Origin: Aedes albopictus
Lineage: Eukaryota > Arthropoda > Insecta > Diptera > Culicidae
DNA length: 64,000 nucleotides
Assembly (NCBI RefSeq): GCF_035046485.1
Contig: NC_085137.1
Span: 255,834,733 to 255,898,732, forward strand
Direction of reading: 5' to 3'
Position numbers and translations under genes: made by a program. The notes under the pieces were generated by a model. It was not told the origin of the DNA and made no database searches. It saw nothing but the letters and a program-made list of their open reading frames with translations. Positions 21,540 through 33,050 of this stretch are shown here, one piece after another (within the stretch, counting starts at the first letter, position 1; each line of letters begins with the position of its first letter).

Positions 21540-23260
21540 ATTATGAAATGCCTAGATAATTTCTCAAGAAATCAATGACGGAAACTCCAAAGAATTCCAA
21601 ATTCTTTGGTGCAAATAAAAAAAAATCTTCAAAAGAATTTCCGCAGGAGGCCTTGGGTGAATTTCTGTAAGACCCCCTGAGGAAATTTGTGCAGGAATTC
21701 TTTAGGGATGAATGTGTCCATCCTTGTAGGGTTATCTGAAGAAAAACTTCGAGAAATCCATGAACGAATCTTTACACGTAACTTGAAAAACAAAATCCTT
21801 GTTGAAAAGATTATTTTTTTACTGGAATTTCTTAAAAAATTCTTAAACGAATTGTGAAAAAGGACTTAAAAACATTGCCTAAGGAATCTTTGAATGATTT
21901 TCTACAGAAATTATTAGAGGAATTTATGAGGAAATCCCTGCAGGTATGATTACTAAAGAAATGCTTGAACAAATTCTTAAGAAATCCTTGAAAGGACTTC
22001 CAAGTAAAATCGTATAAGGCAGTGCAAAAAGAACCCTTGAAGAAGTTTCTAAAAAATCTTGAAGGAACTCCATAGAATTCCTCTGAAAAAATGCTGAAGA
22101 GAACATGTGGGAATCGTTTGTGGTTATCTTTAAGAAACCTTTTATAGAGTTCTTGGGATTACATAATACTGAAGAAAATCCTTCAAGGAATTGAAGAAGA
22201 AGTTTCCTAAGGAATCGCTGTTGAAACTTTCGCAGAAAATCTTCGAGGAATTTGTAAAGAAGTCCTTGAAGTATTTCCCAGATGAATCGTAAAAGATATC
22301 CAAGAAAGAGTTCTTGGAGCTCCGCACTTGAGTAAAAAATATTGATGAAATCGTTAGAAACATTCCGTTAGAAGTTTCGTGAAAGAAATCCGGACGAAAC
22401 CGTTAAAGGTATCAATAGAAAAAAAAGCTGATAAAAACCTTGGAAGAATTCCTAAAGGATTCATTGAGGAATTCCAGTAAAATCTCTTGGAGCAATTCCT
22501 GTGAGAATTTTTACATCATTTTTTACAATTTTTGAAGTATTTCTTCGGATTTTTTTTATCTTTTTCAGTAATCAATTCGGAAAGCCGTGTACAGATTCGT
22601 TAAGGAATATCTTTAAACATTAATTTGAGAATCCATTCGGCTATTGCTCTGAAAATTTCCTTTGACGATATATTTGATTAATTGTTAGGCATTTCCTTTG
22701 GAAACTTCTTCAACTAATTCTCAGAAATGCTACAAAAATGGCTTCTGATTTTTATTTCTACGAACTTCTTTAGATTTCTATTTCTACGAAAATTTTGTTG
22801 GGAATTCCGTCTGCAACTTTTCACTGACTTTTTTTGACAATTCGTCTGGTAATAACTTTCCTCTGGTAATAACTTTCGGAATAACTTTAACACTTTTCTG
22901 GAAACTTCTATGCCAATCCCTACGGGAATTGATAGGGTAATTCATTTGGAATTTTTTTTTTGGTAATTTATTCGGCGAGTTTTCTGTGAGTTACCTGAAA
23001 AAAAACTTTCAAATATCTTTTGGCGGTTTTTTTGGCAAATTCTTGGGAAATGCTTTGATTGGATTTGATCCGAAAGTTCCTATAAGAGTATTCTTGGAAT
23101 TTTCTCTGCAAATGTTTTTGAAAACTATTTCGGCATAACTCTTTTGGAATTTCTCGGCAATAATATTCAAAGTTGAATTAGGTTATTATTTTTGAAAATA
23201 TCTTTGACAGAACTTTTTGAAATTCTTTGGGTTTGGAAATTCATTACGGGATTCAGCAAT
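21540..23260. repeat. Degenerate GGAATTCC array, GA then TTC orientation
   Basis: GAATTCCTGAAGAAA-type units to about 22510, then more decayed TTTCTGGGAATT-type DNA. Confidence 0.5.
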
Positions 23261-23335
23261 TTCTCTAAAAGTTGTACCAGCAGTCTCTTTGCTCATATAC
23301 CTGACAATTACTATTGCAATTCTTTCAATAGCACA

Positions 23336-24871
23336 CCCAACTAACAATAGAAAGTCACAAATAAGCAAGCTTGCTGAATTGTTGCTTAACAATGGTAATG
23401 ATAGCTGAACTAAAATTATGCTCTACACATTACTGTTTAATTGATTTTTCAATTGAGAAAGTAGTCAATGTTCGACTTTCCTCAACTCCTCGGTATCAAC
23501 AATGATAAATTAAAACACATTTCAAAAGTTTAACAAGAAATTTATTCGACAAGTATTGATTCCTTAACAAAAGAGTTTAACAAAACATTTGTCTGCATCT
23601 TATTAAGCTGATGTATCGATAAGCATATGCTCCCGAACAATGTGCTTTTCACTTGTCAAATAAACGCCTTTAGTCCGTCATAGTTTGACTCGGAACTTTG
23701 TTCGGATTATGGGATAAATCATGGCTAAAACTGTTTAGACAACCAAGTTATTAAAGAACAAAAATTTTAAACGAATCACATAAAATAAACGGAATAGAAT
23801 TATGTAGTTTAACATCGAGTGCCAAGAGACTTAATCAACGTAAAAATGAGACATTTATTTATTATTATTAGTCTGTAACAAGGAGACTTGTACCTTGGTT
23901 ATTATATTGTTTATCTTCCGCAGCAGTTTGATTGTACGAGACGCTTGGATCGATGTATTTGACATTTCAGTGTTGTCGTGTTTACTAAATATTGTTCCCA
24001 CAGTCACCTAGATAACCAAACAGCATTCAGAAATCGACACATTTCAAGTATCCCTTAACATCCTTATGCACTATTTATTGAACATAATATCAAGATGCTG
24101 TGAATGCACCATGTCCAAGACCATACCGCACCACATATTGTCATACATTTTAAAGATCGATATTTAATAATAAAAATAAAAACATATTCATATCGATGAT
24201 GATTAACCATATTCATATCGTAATTAACACGTCTGGAAACAATATCTTCAATAAGGACCAACACTTTTTGGCCGCATACGATACAAGTTTTCTCACCGTG
24301 CGATAAAAATACTGAGAGCGAAATCAGAATGGAAAACACGTGTTTTGGGCTGAACAGCTGTTGAAGTATAAGGCGTTGTTCAGTTGATTACCACGTGCTG
24401 GCTAATTCACCACTGCTGAACACAACTTCAGGAGTGATCACTATTGAGTCATGGGAAGATTATGTTTTGCTTTGGGTGCTGCATCTTAGCATCTCTAGGA
24501 TGGCGCAGATAGGAAGGCATGCGGCTGGCAATCGACAGATCTCGAGTTCTAATCCGGATTTAGGTAATTTTATATGTAATTCTTATTTCATAATAGGTGT
24601 TCTCAACATGAGAGCAAATAATTACTCTCGTGAGAGTTCAACATTTTTGCATTTTATTTATTTTCAGTCATTTTTGCCAAAGCTTAATAACGACTTTCCT
24701 GTGCATTTGTAAAACGGTTGATGCACAACATGATGCTTTACAACTTCTCCAAATTTGTGTGAACAAAACCCGAACATAGGTTGTGCGTGAAAATAATTCA
24801 AATGTTATTCAACATTATGCTGAATTAATTCGTCATAATGGTGCCTGTTAAATGAGTGATTGTTAGTTGGG
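23336..24871. mobile_element. Nested TIR element with CCCAACTAACAAT ends
   Basis: A perfect 13-bp inverted pair, CCCAACTAACAAT at 23336 and ATTGTTAGTTGGG ending 24871, bounds 1.54 kb of AT-rich DNA inside the hAT-like element. No transposase is visible. The ends resemble the TCCCAAGTAACA family. A tRNA-like sequence lies inside. No clear target duplication. Confidence 0.5.
24490..24567 (+). other. tRNA-like sequence, probable SINE head
   Basis: A-box-like TGGCGCAGATAGG at 24501 and B-box-like GAGTTCTAATCC at 24543 are spaced as in tRNA-derived promoters. I could not form a good cloverleaf, and no 3' tail is clear. Confidence 0.4.
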
Positions 24872-24925
24872 CAGCGTAACAAAAACTAACTTTTGGTCTG
24901 TCTCAAGAGCAAACTAATGTGTCTC

Positions 24926-25257
24926 TGGCAGATTTTGGGCCGCGGTTATGTTAGGTACGATACAAACCACCCTCCAAAAATTCTATGCAAGTTTACATAT
25001 TAACATAAAATGCTTAAATCTTTCAAATTTGATTTGATAAAACGAAATATTTTGCGTGAGTCGTAAATTTAGATGTCAATCGACCATTTTACCTTTTATT
25101 AAGCAAATATTTCCATGCTTTAACGGCTTGCAGTCAAAAAAAGCCCAAAATCGCATATTTTGCCCTATAAATTGAGGTATAGCTCAAAATTGTGGCGTCC
25201 TGAAACAAATCTGAGCCCGGATTCGGATTCAGCGGCCCAAATCCTGTCAGAGACACA
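24926..25257. mobile_element. MITE with ATGTGTCTCTGGCAG ends
   Basis: ATGTGTCTCTGGCAGATTTT near the left end pairs with AAATCCTGTCAGAGACACAT at the right, and GGGCCGC pairs with GCGGCCC just inside. Interior is AT-rich and noncoding. Confidence 0.6.
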
Positions 25258-25299
25258 TACAGGTACTTTGAAAATTAATTAGTCGACTCGTTTGTAAAT

Positions 25300-27370
25300 T
25301 TAAATGGCAACTTTTAAAAGCTACTTTGGTAATTCCGCTGTAAATTTCTTCTGATAATTCCTTATTAAATTCCGTCTGTTATTACTTTTGATGTTCTATG
25401 AGATACATCTTTGCAAATTAAAAATAAATCCACGAATTTACAACGGAACGACCGAGAAAAATCTCAAGAGAATTACCAAAAGAATTTCCAAAAAATTAAG
25501 ATGATTACCAGAAGAGATCACAAACAATTTCCTAAAAATGTATGAAGAAATTTCTTTAGAATTTTTAGGAGGAATTTCTGTGAGAATTGAAAGAATTCTT
25601 TTATTTATTTGGGTTTCAAAAGTATTCATTGGAGGAATTTATGAATCCTTGAATAGGCTTATTAGAGGAATTTCTAAAAAAAATCTAGCAAAAACACTCA
25701 ATGCATACCCTGGAGGAATTCCTATGGAATTTCTTAGAGGAATTTGTGTAAGAATCTCCGGAAAACCCTTGCAGTAGTAATTAAATTAATACATGAAGAA
25801 ATCCTTGCATAAAAAGACCCCAAAAGATTTCTTGTACAATTTTTTTTTGTAAAATACCTGGAAAAACCAATTAAGGAATGAATAAATGAAATCAATTGAA
25901 GAAACTCTAAGAGAATACTTGAATAAAATCTGAACGAATCTTCGGGCAAATCGCAAGAGAATTACTAAAGAAATCTCTGGAAAAAATCCTGAAGGAAATT
26001 TAGGAGCAATTTTTAAAGGCTGCCTTAAAGGAAATCCTTTAGAATTTTGAATAACCTTAGAACATTTCCTAAATCCTTGGAGAGACTTCTGGAGAAGTTA
26101 TTTGTTTTGATATGATAGGATATCTGTTTCTTTACTATTTAGCCATTTACGCTGCCATTTTTATCCCACTCAAAACAATGGAATGAAGCGTTTTTGTTCT
26201 GTTTCTTATTTTTGTATATTTGTTAGAAGTGAGCACGGATTATATATCAATCATAAATTCTGGAGAAATAGATTTTGTTAAAGTGCCCAGAGGAATACTA
26301 GCAAAAATTCCTGAAGGAACTCTTGAGAAAACTCCTACAGTTGATGGATATTGAAAAATTCGTTAGAAGAAGTGCAGAAGGATTTTTCGAAAGAATTTCT
26401 ACAGAACTCCCACAGAAGTCCATCTAAAAATTTAATTTAATTAATTTTATTTTTATTATTTTATTAATTCAATTTCTTCAGTAGGAATCCTTGGAGATTT
26501 TGTTGAATTAATGGAGAAGTCCTATAATGAATCTCTTAGTAAAACCTTAGAGAAACTTCTTGAAGATTTTTTTTTTTTTGAAAAGGGAATTTTTGGTGGG
26601 ATTTCTGAAGTAATCTTAGGAAGTAATTCTTAAGAAATCTTCAAAAGACCACTAAGATAAGTGATGAATGCTTGAGGAAATTCCAAGTTTTATTATTGGA
26701 GAAATATCTAAAAGAGTTATTTGGAGGAAGAATTGAGAAATACTTGAAGAATCTATGGAAAATCACCAAAGGAATATTAAGAGGATTCTCTGAAAGAAAC
26801 GGAAGAATGTTTAAAGAAACTCTAGAAGGGCTTCTCTTCCTCTGAGGGAATCCCGATGTAATTTCTGGGAAGAACATCTGGTTCTTAATGAATCATTGAT
26901 GATTTTTTGTAGTATTTTTTTCTGGAATTTTGAAAGAATTCTTTAGATGATCTTCTAGATGAATCCTCAGAATATAATTGATAGATTCTTGAACTAATAT
27001 TTCGAGAAATACTCGATGCAGCCTTTGCAAGAATCTTTTGAATTACTCTGTAGTATTTTGAAAACATTCCTGCATGTCTGAGGTGAACCAGCCAAGGGAC
27101 TGAAAGCCTCATAAATAAGGCTAATTATAATAATATCATTCCTGAAGGAGTGCTTTTAGAGGAATACTGAATGATATCCTTGCATTCACAACTTAAAAGT
27201 TTCTTGAATACAAATTATTCTTCAAGAAAAATTTCTTAAAGAAAAAAGTAAAGCAATCTTTGAAAGCGATTATAAATGATTATTTGGTGCAATTTCTAAA
27301 TAAATTGTTAAAACATTTTCAGCATAACTCTTATAGAAAAATCTCACGCTCCCAAAAAAAATTATAAAGG
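25300..27370. repeat. Degenerate GGAATTCC array, mainly GA orientation
   Basis: GGAATTTCTGAAGAAAT-type units over 2 kb in the right half of the hAT-like element. Confidence 0.55.
27073..27142 (+). repeat. Retroposon 3' end with AAT-type tail
   Basis: GGGACTGAAAGCCTCATAAA followed by TAAGGCTAATTATAATAATA resembles the minus-strand tail at 10833-10881. A truncated LINE/SINE end inserted in the array. Confidence 0.5.
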
Positions 27371-28806
27371 AAAACAGAAAAGGAAACAGAAGAAGATAGA
27401 TAATTTTTAACCTTCCGTTGGCCATCACTGCCAGAATCACTAGAATACTGAGTACAAAAAGCGAGATTTTTTCAAAGTTTTGTACAAAATATAACAGTGA
27501 TATTATTCGACAGTTAAATGTATAGATTTATCATTGTAAAATATGTACATTATGTAATTTTCATGGGGATGGGGGCCTACCAATTTGCGTCCGCACCGGG
27601 CCCCCAAATTCCTAGCTACGCCACTGGACCCACTGCTTCACTGTCATCTGCATCTGCTCTTCTCCAATCAGGGATACATGAATCGAAAGGTTAGAAGCAA
27701 TATTTCAATATTGAGTCAAATACGTTACTGTCATAAGTAACATAAACATTGCTTAAGTATTTTTAATCGACTAATTGTCCACATCAACATCGAAGCTGAT
27801 CAATGTTTGATTAATCATTACCGTAACCCTTACTCATGTTGTTAAACTTTTCTGGAAGCTTTGTTCATCGGCAGTGCTACTAAAGCTTAACAGTTCGTTT
27901 GTACAACTAACAAAATTATTTTGTAAACATAGCGGCTCATCTATTTTTTTTTTATTTCGAACACCGAACAAGTGAGTTGTGTATAGTTTGTGTTACTTTT
28001 ATTTTGTATTGCAGCAAAGTGTCTGTCACTCGAGTGAAATTATTCTGGCATTAAACGGATTCTGTTCCCGGTCGAGATTTAATCAATTTGAAGTTCGATT
28101 CTTGGCATGATGCAGAAACGTACCGATGGGAGAACTTGTCGTCGATAGGAGCGGCAGCAGCTGCCGTTTTCCAAAGCTCACTGGTTTCGCTGCGCAGTAT
28201 AGTATGAAAGGTTAGTTCTGTTGTTTTAAAAAGTGTAATACAATTATGTGTTGCTGCAAAGCTCTGATTTTAAACATCACAGGACATCTTATTGTCATTA
28301 GTAGCAGTGACCATGTTTACAAATGTGAAAGTGGTGAACAAAGGCAATTAAGTGGTACTATAACACCATTGATCAGCAGCTGAATAAAATAACCAAGCAA
28401 GTGTTGTTAATCTACGCTTCAGCTACTGTTTCCACTGTGAATCACATGTAGAATAACCGCTTCTAAAACGACGAACAACAGGGGCTTGTCTTCAAACATT
28501 ATTACAACGCTATTAGCAAAGAACAGCGCAGGGCGAAAAAAAACAAAACCACCCCCCCCCCTGCAACCCCGAAAAACAGCTTGTCTCCAATACATATTAC
28601 AACGTTTTAGAAGAAATGTTCTTTAAACTTCTGTTCGACTAGTTATTCAATTAAGAGTTACATGATGAACAAAAGTGTTATTTTCATCGATTGATATGTT
28701 TATTCGGCACGTTGATAAACACATATTCTTGTTCAACTGATAGCGCTTTTGTAGAACATTTGTTAAACTTGCATGCTTATTAATGGCTCTGAATTGTTAC
28801 TTGGGA

Positions 28807-29889
28807 GTGGTGTTTCAAAAGTGTCCCAACCTCAACTTAACGGTCGATCAGCGAAGCCAGCGAACGCTTCTGTCAAATCTGATCTTTTCAGAATTTTGTA
28901 TTTTTTTTTTTGCAAATCAGATAGATGTGTGCGCCGCCACGACACGCCGGCGACGCCGCCGATTACACTAGTTTACAGCATTTTTGAACTCGGTAAGCTG
29001 ATGATCATTTTTGGTGTAGAATCATGTCCTGAGTTCGAAAACGCGAAGGAAAAAAATTACAGTAGAGCGGAAATTTTTTCGACTTTCCATACAAGGTTGA
29101 TGATTTGAAATCGATTTTTGTTCTATTTTTAAGTAAAGTCGCTCACTTCAAACATCTCATTCTCCGTAATCAATGCTCCGATTGAGCTGAATTTTTTACT
29201 GTAACTTGCATACATATGATATGTCAAATTAACGTTGAGAAAGAATTTTTAAGTTGGTTTTGTCTTATTGAAATATTTGGGAATGTTGCTAAGATTTAAG
29301 AAGATCGTCCCTAAAACACGCCAATATCTTGAATTTCATCAATCTGACGCAAAACCTGTGTTCAGATGATCGAATGGTATTGTATTCAGCTTTTGATTTA
29401 TGGAAAAAGATTTAAAATTGGTTGAACAAAACGCAAGATATTTGAATTTTAGTAAATTACATATTTTGAGAAGTTGCAAAACTCGATATTGAGCTAAAAC
29501 TCAAAAACTGTTCTACTTAAAATTTTTTGAAGGTTGGTTTCGAAATTAGCACTAAATTGTGCTTCAAAAATTTTGGTCGTTGACAGAAGTTCACGACTTT
29601 CGTTTTATTTTGTAAACTTGTGTTATCGGTTCATGCCGCCGCCGCCGATTATTTTTCGGCGCGCCGCCGCTTACGCCGCCGAACTCCAATTTTCTACACC
29701 GATCTCAAAAACGCATCCAAATTTAAAACAGTTCTAAAAAAAAAGTGAAAGTTTGTCCTTCGAATTAAAACGAGTTTACAAAGATACCGGGGGTTCCTGA
29801 AGATAACTGATGGCTGGAAAAAGAATCTAGGGATTCCGAAGATTGAAGAAAATGCTGGTTATTCTGAAAAAAAAAATGTTGTTGTCGTG
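28807..29889. other. Unclassified AT-rich stretch with two CCG-rich islands
   Basis: CCG-rich runs at 28922-28968 (after TAGATGTGTGCGCCGCC) and 29632-29688. The DNA between resembles decayed MITE sequence; no gene is visible. Confidence 0.45.
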
Positions 29890-31520
29890 TTCATCTCCAG
29901 AAGAGATGAAATTTCTCCAGCAACTCTTTTGAGGATTCTTCCAGCAGTTTCACCAAGCATTCCGCTAAGAATTCCTCCGGGAACTCTGGAAGGTCCTTCG
30001 GGAAATCCGAGGATTTCCTCCGAGACAACCTCTACGAGTTACTCCGGGTATTCTTTTAGGAGATCCTCCAGGAATTCATCTAGAAGTCTAGAAGTTTTTC
30101 CTGGGAATTCCTTTAGGAGATCATCCGGCAATTCTTCTAGGACAGGGGGACGAATGACCACTAGGTTAAAGTCCCTCTTCAAAACCAAATACACACACAA
30201 TTCCTCTAGGAGCACCTCCGGGAATTCCTCCACGAGTTCTTCAACGAGTTCATCCGGGAATTCCTTAACGAATTTCTACGGGAATTCCTGTAAGAGTTCA
30301 TAGAAATTGCACTGGAAATACCAGAAGTGTCCTCCGATAACTCCTCTAGGAGTTTCTCTTGTATATCCTCTAGGACATAGGTTCCCAAACTTTTCGGGTG
30401 CGCGACCCCCCTTTGCCAGCAGACGTACTTTTCGCGACCCACCATAGAAATTGGGTTTTTAAATTTTGAAAATTGTCTTGTTTTTTTTCAATTTCATACG
30501 AAAGAGCATCTTTTTCTGAGCCACTATGATTTTTTTCAGATTTTTAGAACTTTATTTTGATGCCTAAAATTTATTTCAAAGAGATTTTTTGAAATCACCT
30601 TTTGACAGCTGCGCAACTGTTTGACAGCTTCGCCCAGTACAAAATGCGACGAGGGGTGATTCGACAAATCGCTCCCATACAAACTTCAAATTGATTTTTT
30701 AATAGGTTCCCGGGCACCAAAATTCATGAAAATTTGGATTTCGGCTCAGTTTGACATGCAGATTCCGAATATGGAATTATCTCAACACCGCTAAAGAAGC
30801 CAGTTCCCTCATTTGTTGTCTGTTACAGTAAAATTTTCAACTGTCCCTCGCGACCCCCTGGATGAAGGCCGGCGACCCCCCTGGGGGGTCGCGACCCACA
30901 GTTTGGGAAACTATGCTCTAGGAGTTCTTCCGGGAATTCTTCTGGGAGTTCTTCCGGCAAGTTGTGCAGCAGTTCCTCCTGGAATTCTTCCAAGAGTTTC
31001 TTTGAGAATTCGCCCGGAAATTCTTCCAGAAGTTTCTTCGAACATTCCTCTAGAAGTTCCTGTGGGAATTTCTCTAGGGTTTCCTTCCGAGAATTCGTTC
31101 CCTTCCGAGTTCCTTCGGGGATTCCTCACCATTTTCTCCGAGAATTACACTAAGAGTTTCACCGTGACTTTCTCTAAAAGTTCTTCCGGGAATTCCTCTA
31201 GAAGTTCTTCAGGGAATTCGTCTAGAAGTGCTTCCGGGAGTTCGAATATCTTCGGAAACACCTTTACGAGGTGTTTCACCGGGAAGAAGTTCCCCGGGCA
31301 ATTTCACTACGAGTTGCCATATAAGTTTTTTTTCTAGATCTTGCACTGGGTATGCCAGGAGATTTCTTCCCTTTCAAAATTTCCCCGAACGTTCCTCTAG
31401 GAGGTCTCCCAGGAATTTCTCTAGAAGTATCTGAGTTCATCCGTGAATTTTTCTCCGAGTTTTTCCGGGAATTTCTTCACGAATTTCTTGGGAATTCTTC
31501 TGGAAGTTCCATCGGGAGTT
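29890..31520 (+). repeat. Well-preserved GGAATTCC/CTCTAGGA array
   Basis: Units such as TCCGGGAATTCCTCTAGGAG repeat at about 30 bp and are less decayed than elsewhere. Long open frames rich in Ser, Asn, Arg and Gly come from the repeat. A hAT MITE (30376-30915) splits the array. Confidence 0.75.
30376..30915. mobile_element. 540-bp hAT MITE with 8-bp duplication
   Basis: Starts CATAGGTTCCCAAACTTTTC and ends with the inverted CAGTTTGGGAAACTATG. Subterminal GCGACCCCC runs occur at both ends. CTCTAGGA flanks it at 30368-30375 and 30916-30923, a unit of the host array. Non-autonomous; its conserved ends suggest recent movement. Confidence 0.9.
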
Positions 31521-31524
31521 GCTC

Positions 31525-31640
31525 TATTTATTTATTTATTTATTTAATAATAATTCAACGGACTTTTACAGTCTAATTGAATGAGAATACTTATACTAAA
31601 TTTCATTTAAATTTAAAGGTCCTCACAAGCTCCTACCTCA
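31525..31640 (-). repeat. Retroposon 3' end with ATAA-type tail
   Basis: On the minus strand GACTGTAAAAGTCCGTTGAA leads into an AATAAATAAATA tail, typical of a 5'-truncated LINE/SINE. Confidence 0.5.
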
Positions 31641-31959
31641 TGCTTCCACGGGTCAAGCGATGACAAAGACCGCCAGCTAAGAGTTGTGTGCTTAGCTGGT
31701 AGTGCAACCTGGGCACTGTTGTCCTTCTGACTTCAGCTAGATTGAGGAGGTACGATCCGAGCGTCTGTTCCCCAAGGAGGTGCGGCTCAAACAGCGTCTG
31801 TTCTGGCATCCAGCGGCTGAGTAAGAAACGCTGCACCACACCCAGCTAGATCCAAGGTGGTAGCCCCATCAGCGTGGTCGTCCTAGTGTTGGTTGGGACG
31901 TTAAACAGAACTGGTACGATGGCCCTCCGGCGAGACAGGAGTGCTGGCGTAGGCCCAAT

Positions 31960-32667
31960 ATGCCACCCGTAAAAATCTCCATTGCGAATAACATAGGAGA
32001 AAATACGACTCGATACAATCGGCAAAGACCCACGCGACGAAATAAGGACTACGATTGGAAACTTGGAACATGGAATTGCAAGTCACTAGGTTTCGCAGGA
32101 TGTGACAGGATAATCTACGACGAACTACATCCCCGCAACTTCGACATCGTGGCGTTGCTGGAACTTTGTTGGACTGGACAGAAAGTGTGAAAAAGCGGGC
32201 ATCGAACGGCTACCTTCTACCAAAGCTGTGGCACCACCAATGAACTGGGAACAGGATTTATAGTGTTGGGCAAGATGCGACAACGTGTGATCGGGTGGCA
32301 GCCGATCAACGCAAGGATGTGCAAGTTGAGAGTTAAGGGCCGATTCTTCAACTACTGCATCATTAACGTCCACTGCCCACACGAAGGGAGACCTGATGAC
32401 TAGAAAGAAGCGTTCTACGCGCAGTTAGAGCAACCATACGATGGTTGCTCGCCGCGTGACGTGAAAATCGTTGTCGGCGACATGAACGCGCAGGTAGGAA
32501 GGGAGGAAATGTACAGACCGGTAATCGGGCGAAACAGCCTGCACGCCGTATCGAATGGCAACGGCCAGCGATGCGTAAACTTTGCAGCCTCCCGTGGTAT
32601 GGTAGTCCGAAGCACCTTCTTCCCCCGCAAAGATATCCACAAAGCCACCTGGAGAATCTTGTTGGAG
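31960..32667 (+). pseudogene. RTE-like ORF, endonuclease part
   Basis: Apurinic-type endonuclease domain used to nick the target DNA. Motifs in order: KLGTWNCKSLG (metal/phosphate-binding Asn), VALLELCWTG (Glu position, normally SETRW), then GTGFIV, NVHCPHEG and VVGDMNAQVG (Asp-x-Asn). All lie in one frame, broken by TGA at 32188-32190 and TAG at 32401-32403. The domain's last part (IDHV, SDH) continues after the MITE at 33050. Confidence 0.75.
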
Positions 32668-33049
32668 AGGCTTGTCCGCACTGAGCGCATGAAAATTCTG
32701 CTCTTTTGATTTATACCACCAAAACCATCGTATTTATGCAAACTTGCTATCTTACCTGATAGAAGGATGTTTGAATATCCCAAATGTCATTTCGAACTGT
32801 CAAAAAATCGCACCGCAGCGCCGCACTGAGCGTGCAAAGAGAAATTCACTGGGGTGAATTCACCCGGGTGAAAATCTCTTTGCGCGCACAGTGTGGCACT
32901 GCGGTGCGATTTTTTGACAGTTCGAAATGACATTTTGGATATTTCAACATCCTTCTATCATGTAAAATAGCAAGATTGAATAAATGCGATGGTTTAGGGA
33001 ATGTAAAACAAAAGAGCAGAATTTTCATGCGCTCAGTGCGGACAAGCCT
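32668..33049. mobile_element. 382-bp foldback MITE inside the endonuclease
   Basis: AGGCTTGTCCGCACTGAGCG pairs with the same sequence inverted at 33030-33049; the arms continue through GAAAATTCTGCTCTTTTG and fold around 32858. CTGGAGA occurs in the coding sequence at both sides (about 32649 and 33051), consistent with an imperfect 7-8 bp target duplication. Confidence 0.75.
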
Positions 33050-33050
33050 G

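Larger units (their letters stand above)
19514..27626. mobile_element. 8.1-kb hAT-like element with exact 8-bp target duplication
   Basis: Starts CAGTGGCGTAGCAAGG and ends CTAGCTACGCCACTG. The terminal 12 bases are inverted repeats, and GTCCGCACCGGGCCCCC appears near both ends. GACCCACT flanks it at 19506-19513 and 27627-27634, the 8-bp duplication known for hAT transposons. The interior is mostly degenerate GGAATTCC arrays plus a mariner-type transposase fossil and nested MITEs. No hAT transposase is visible. Confidence 0.85.
18881..28806. mobile_element. TIR element opened by a later hAT-like insertion
   Basis: Starts TCCCAAGAAACAATT and ends with the inverse of TCCCAAGTAACAATT (14 of 15 identical). 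Without the 8.1-kb insertion at 19514-27626 it would be about 1.8 kb. The remaining arms are AT-rich with TTGTTCAACT and TGTTAAACTT motifs. The 139-bp MITE at 37704 has the same terminal sequence. I see no clear target duplication. Confidence 0.55.

Noticed and set aside
24490..24567. Functional tRNA gene
   Set aside because: A and B boxes are present but the stems do not pair well and it sits inside nested transposons.
28549..28563. C-run (and the G-run at 38372) as regulatory G-quadruplex
   Set aside because: Single homopolymers at repeat junctions; no evidence of function.
29887..31337. Long open frames up to 174 codons
   Set aside because: They follow the 30-bp array period, run through the hAT MITE edges, and have no domain.
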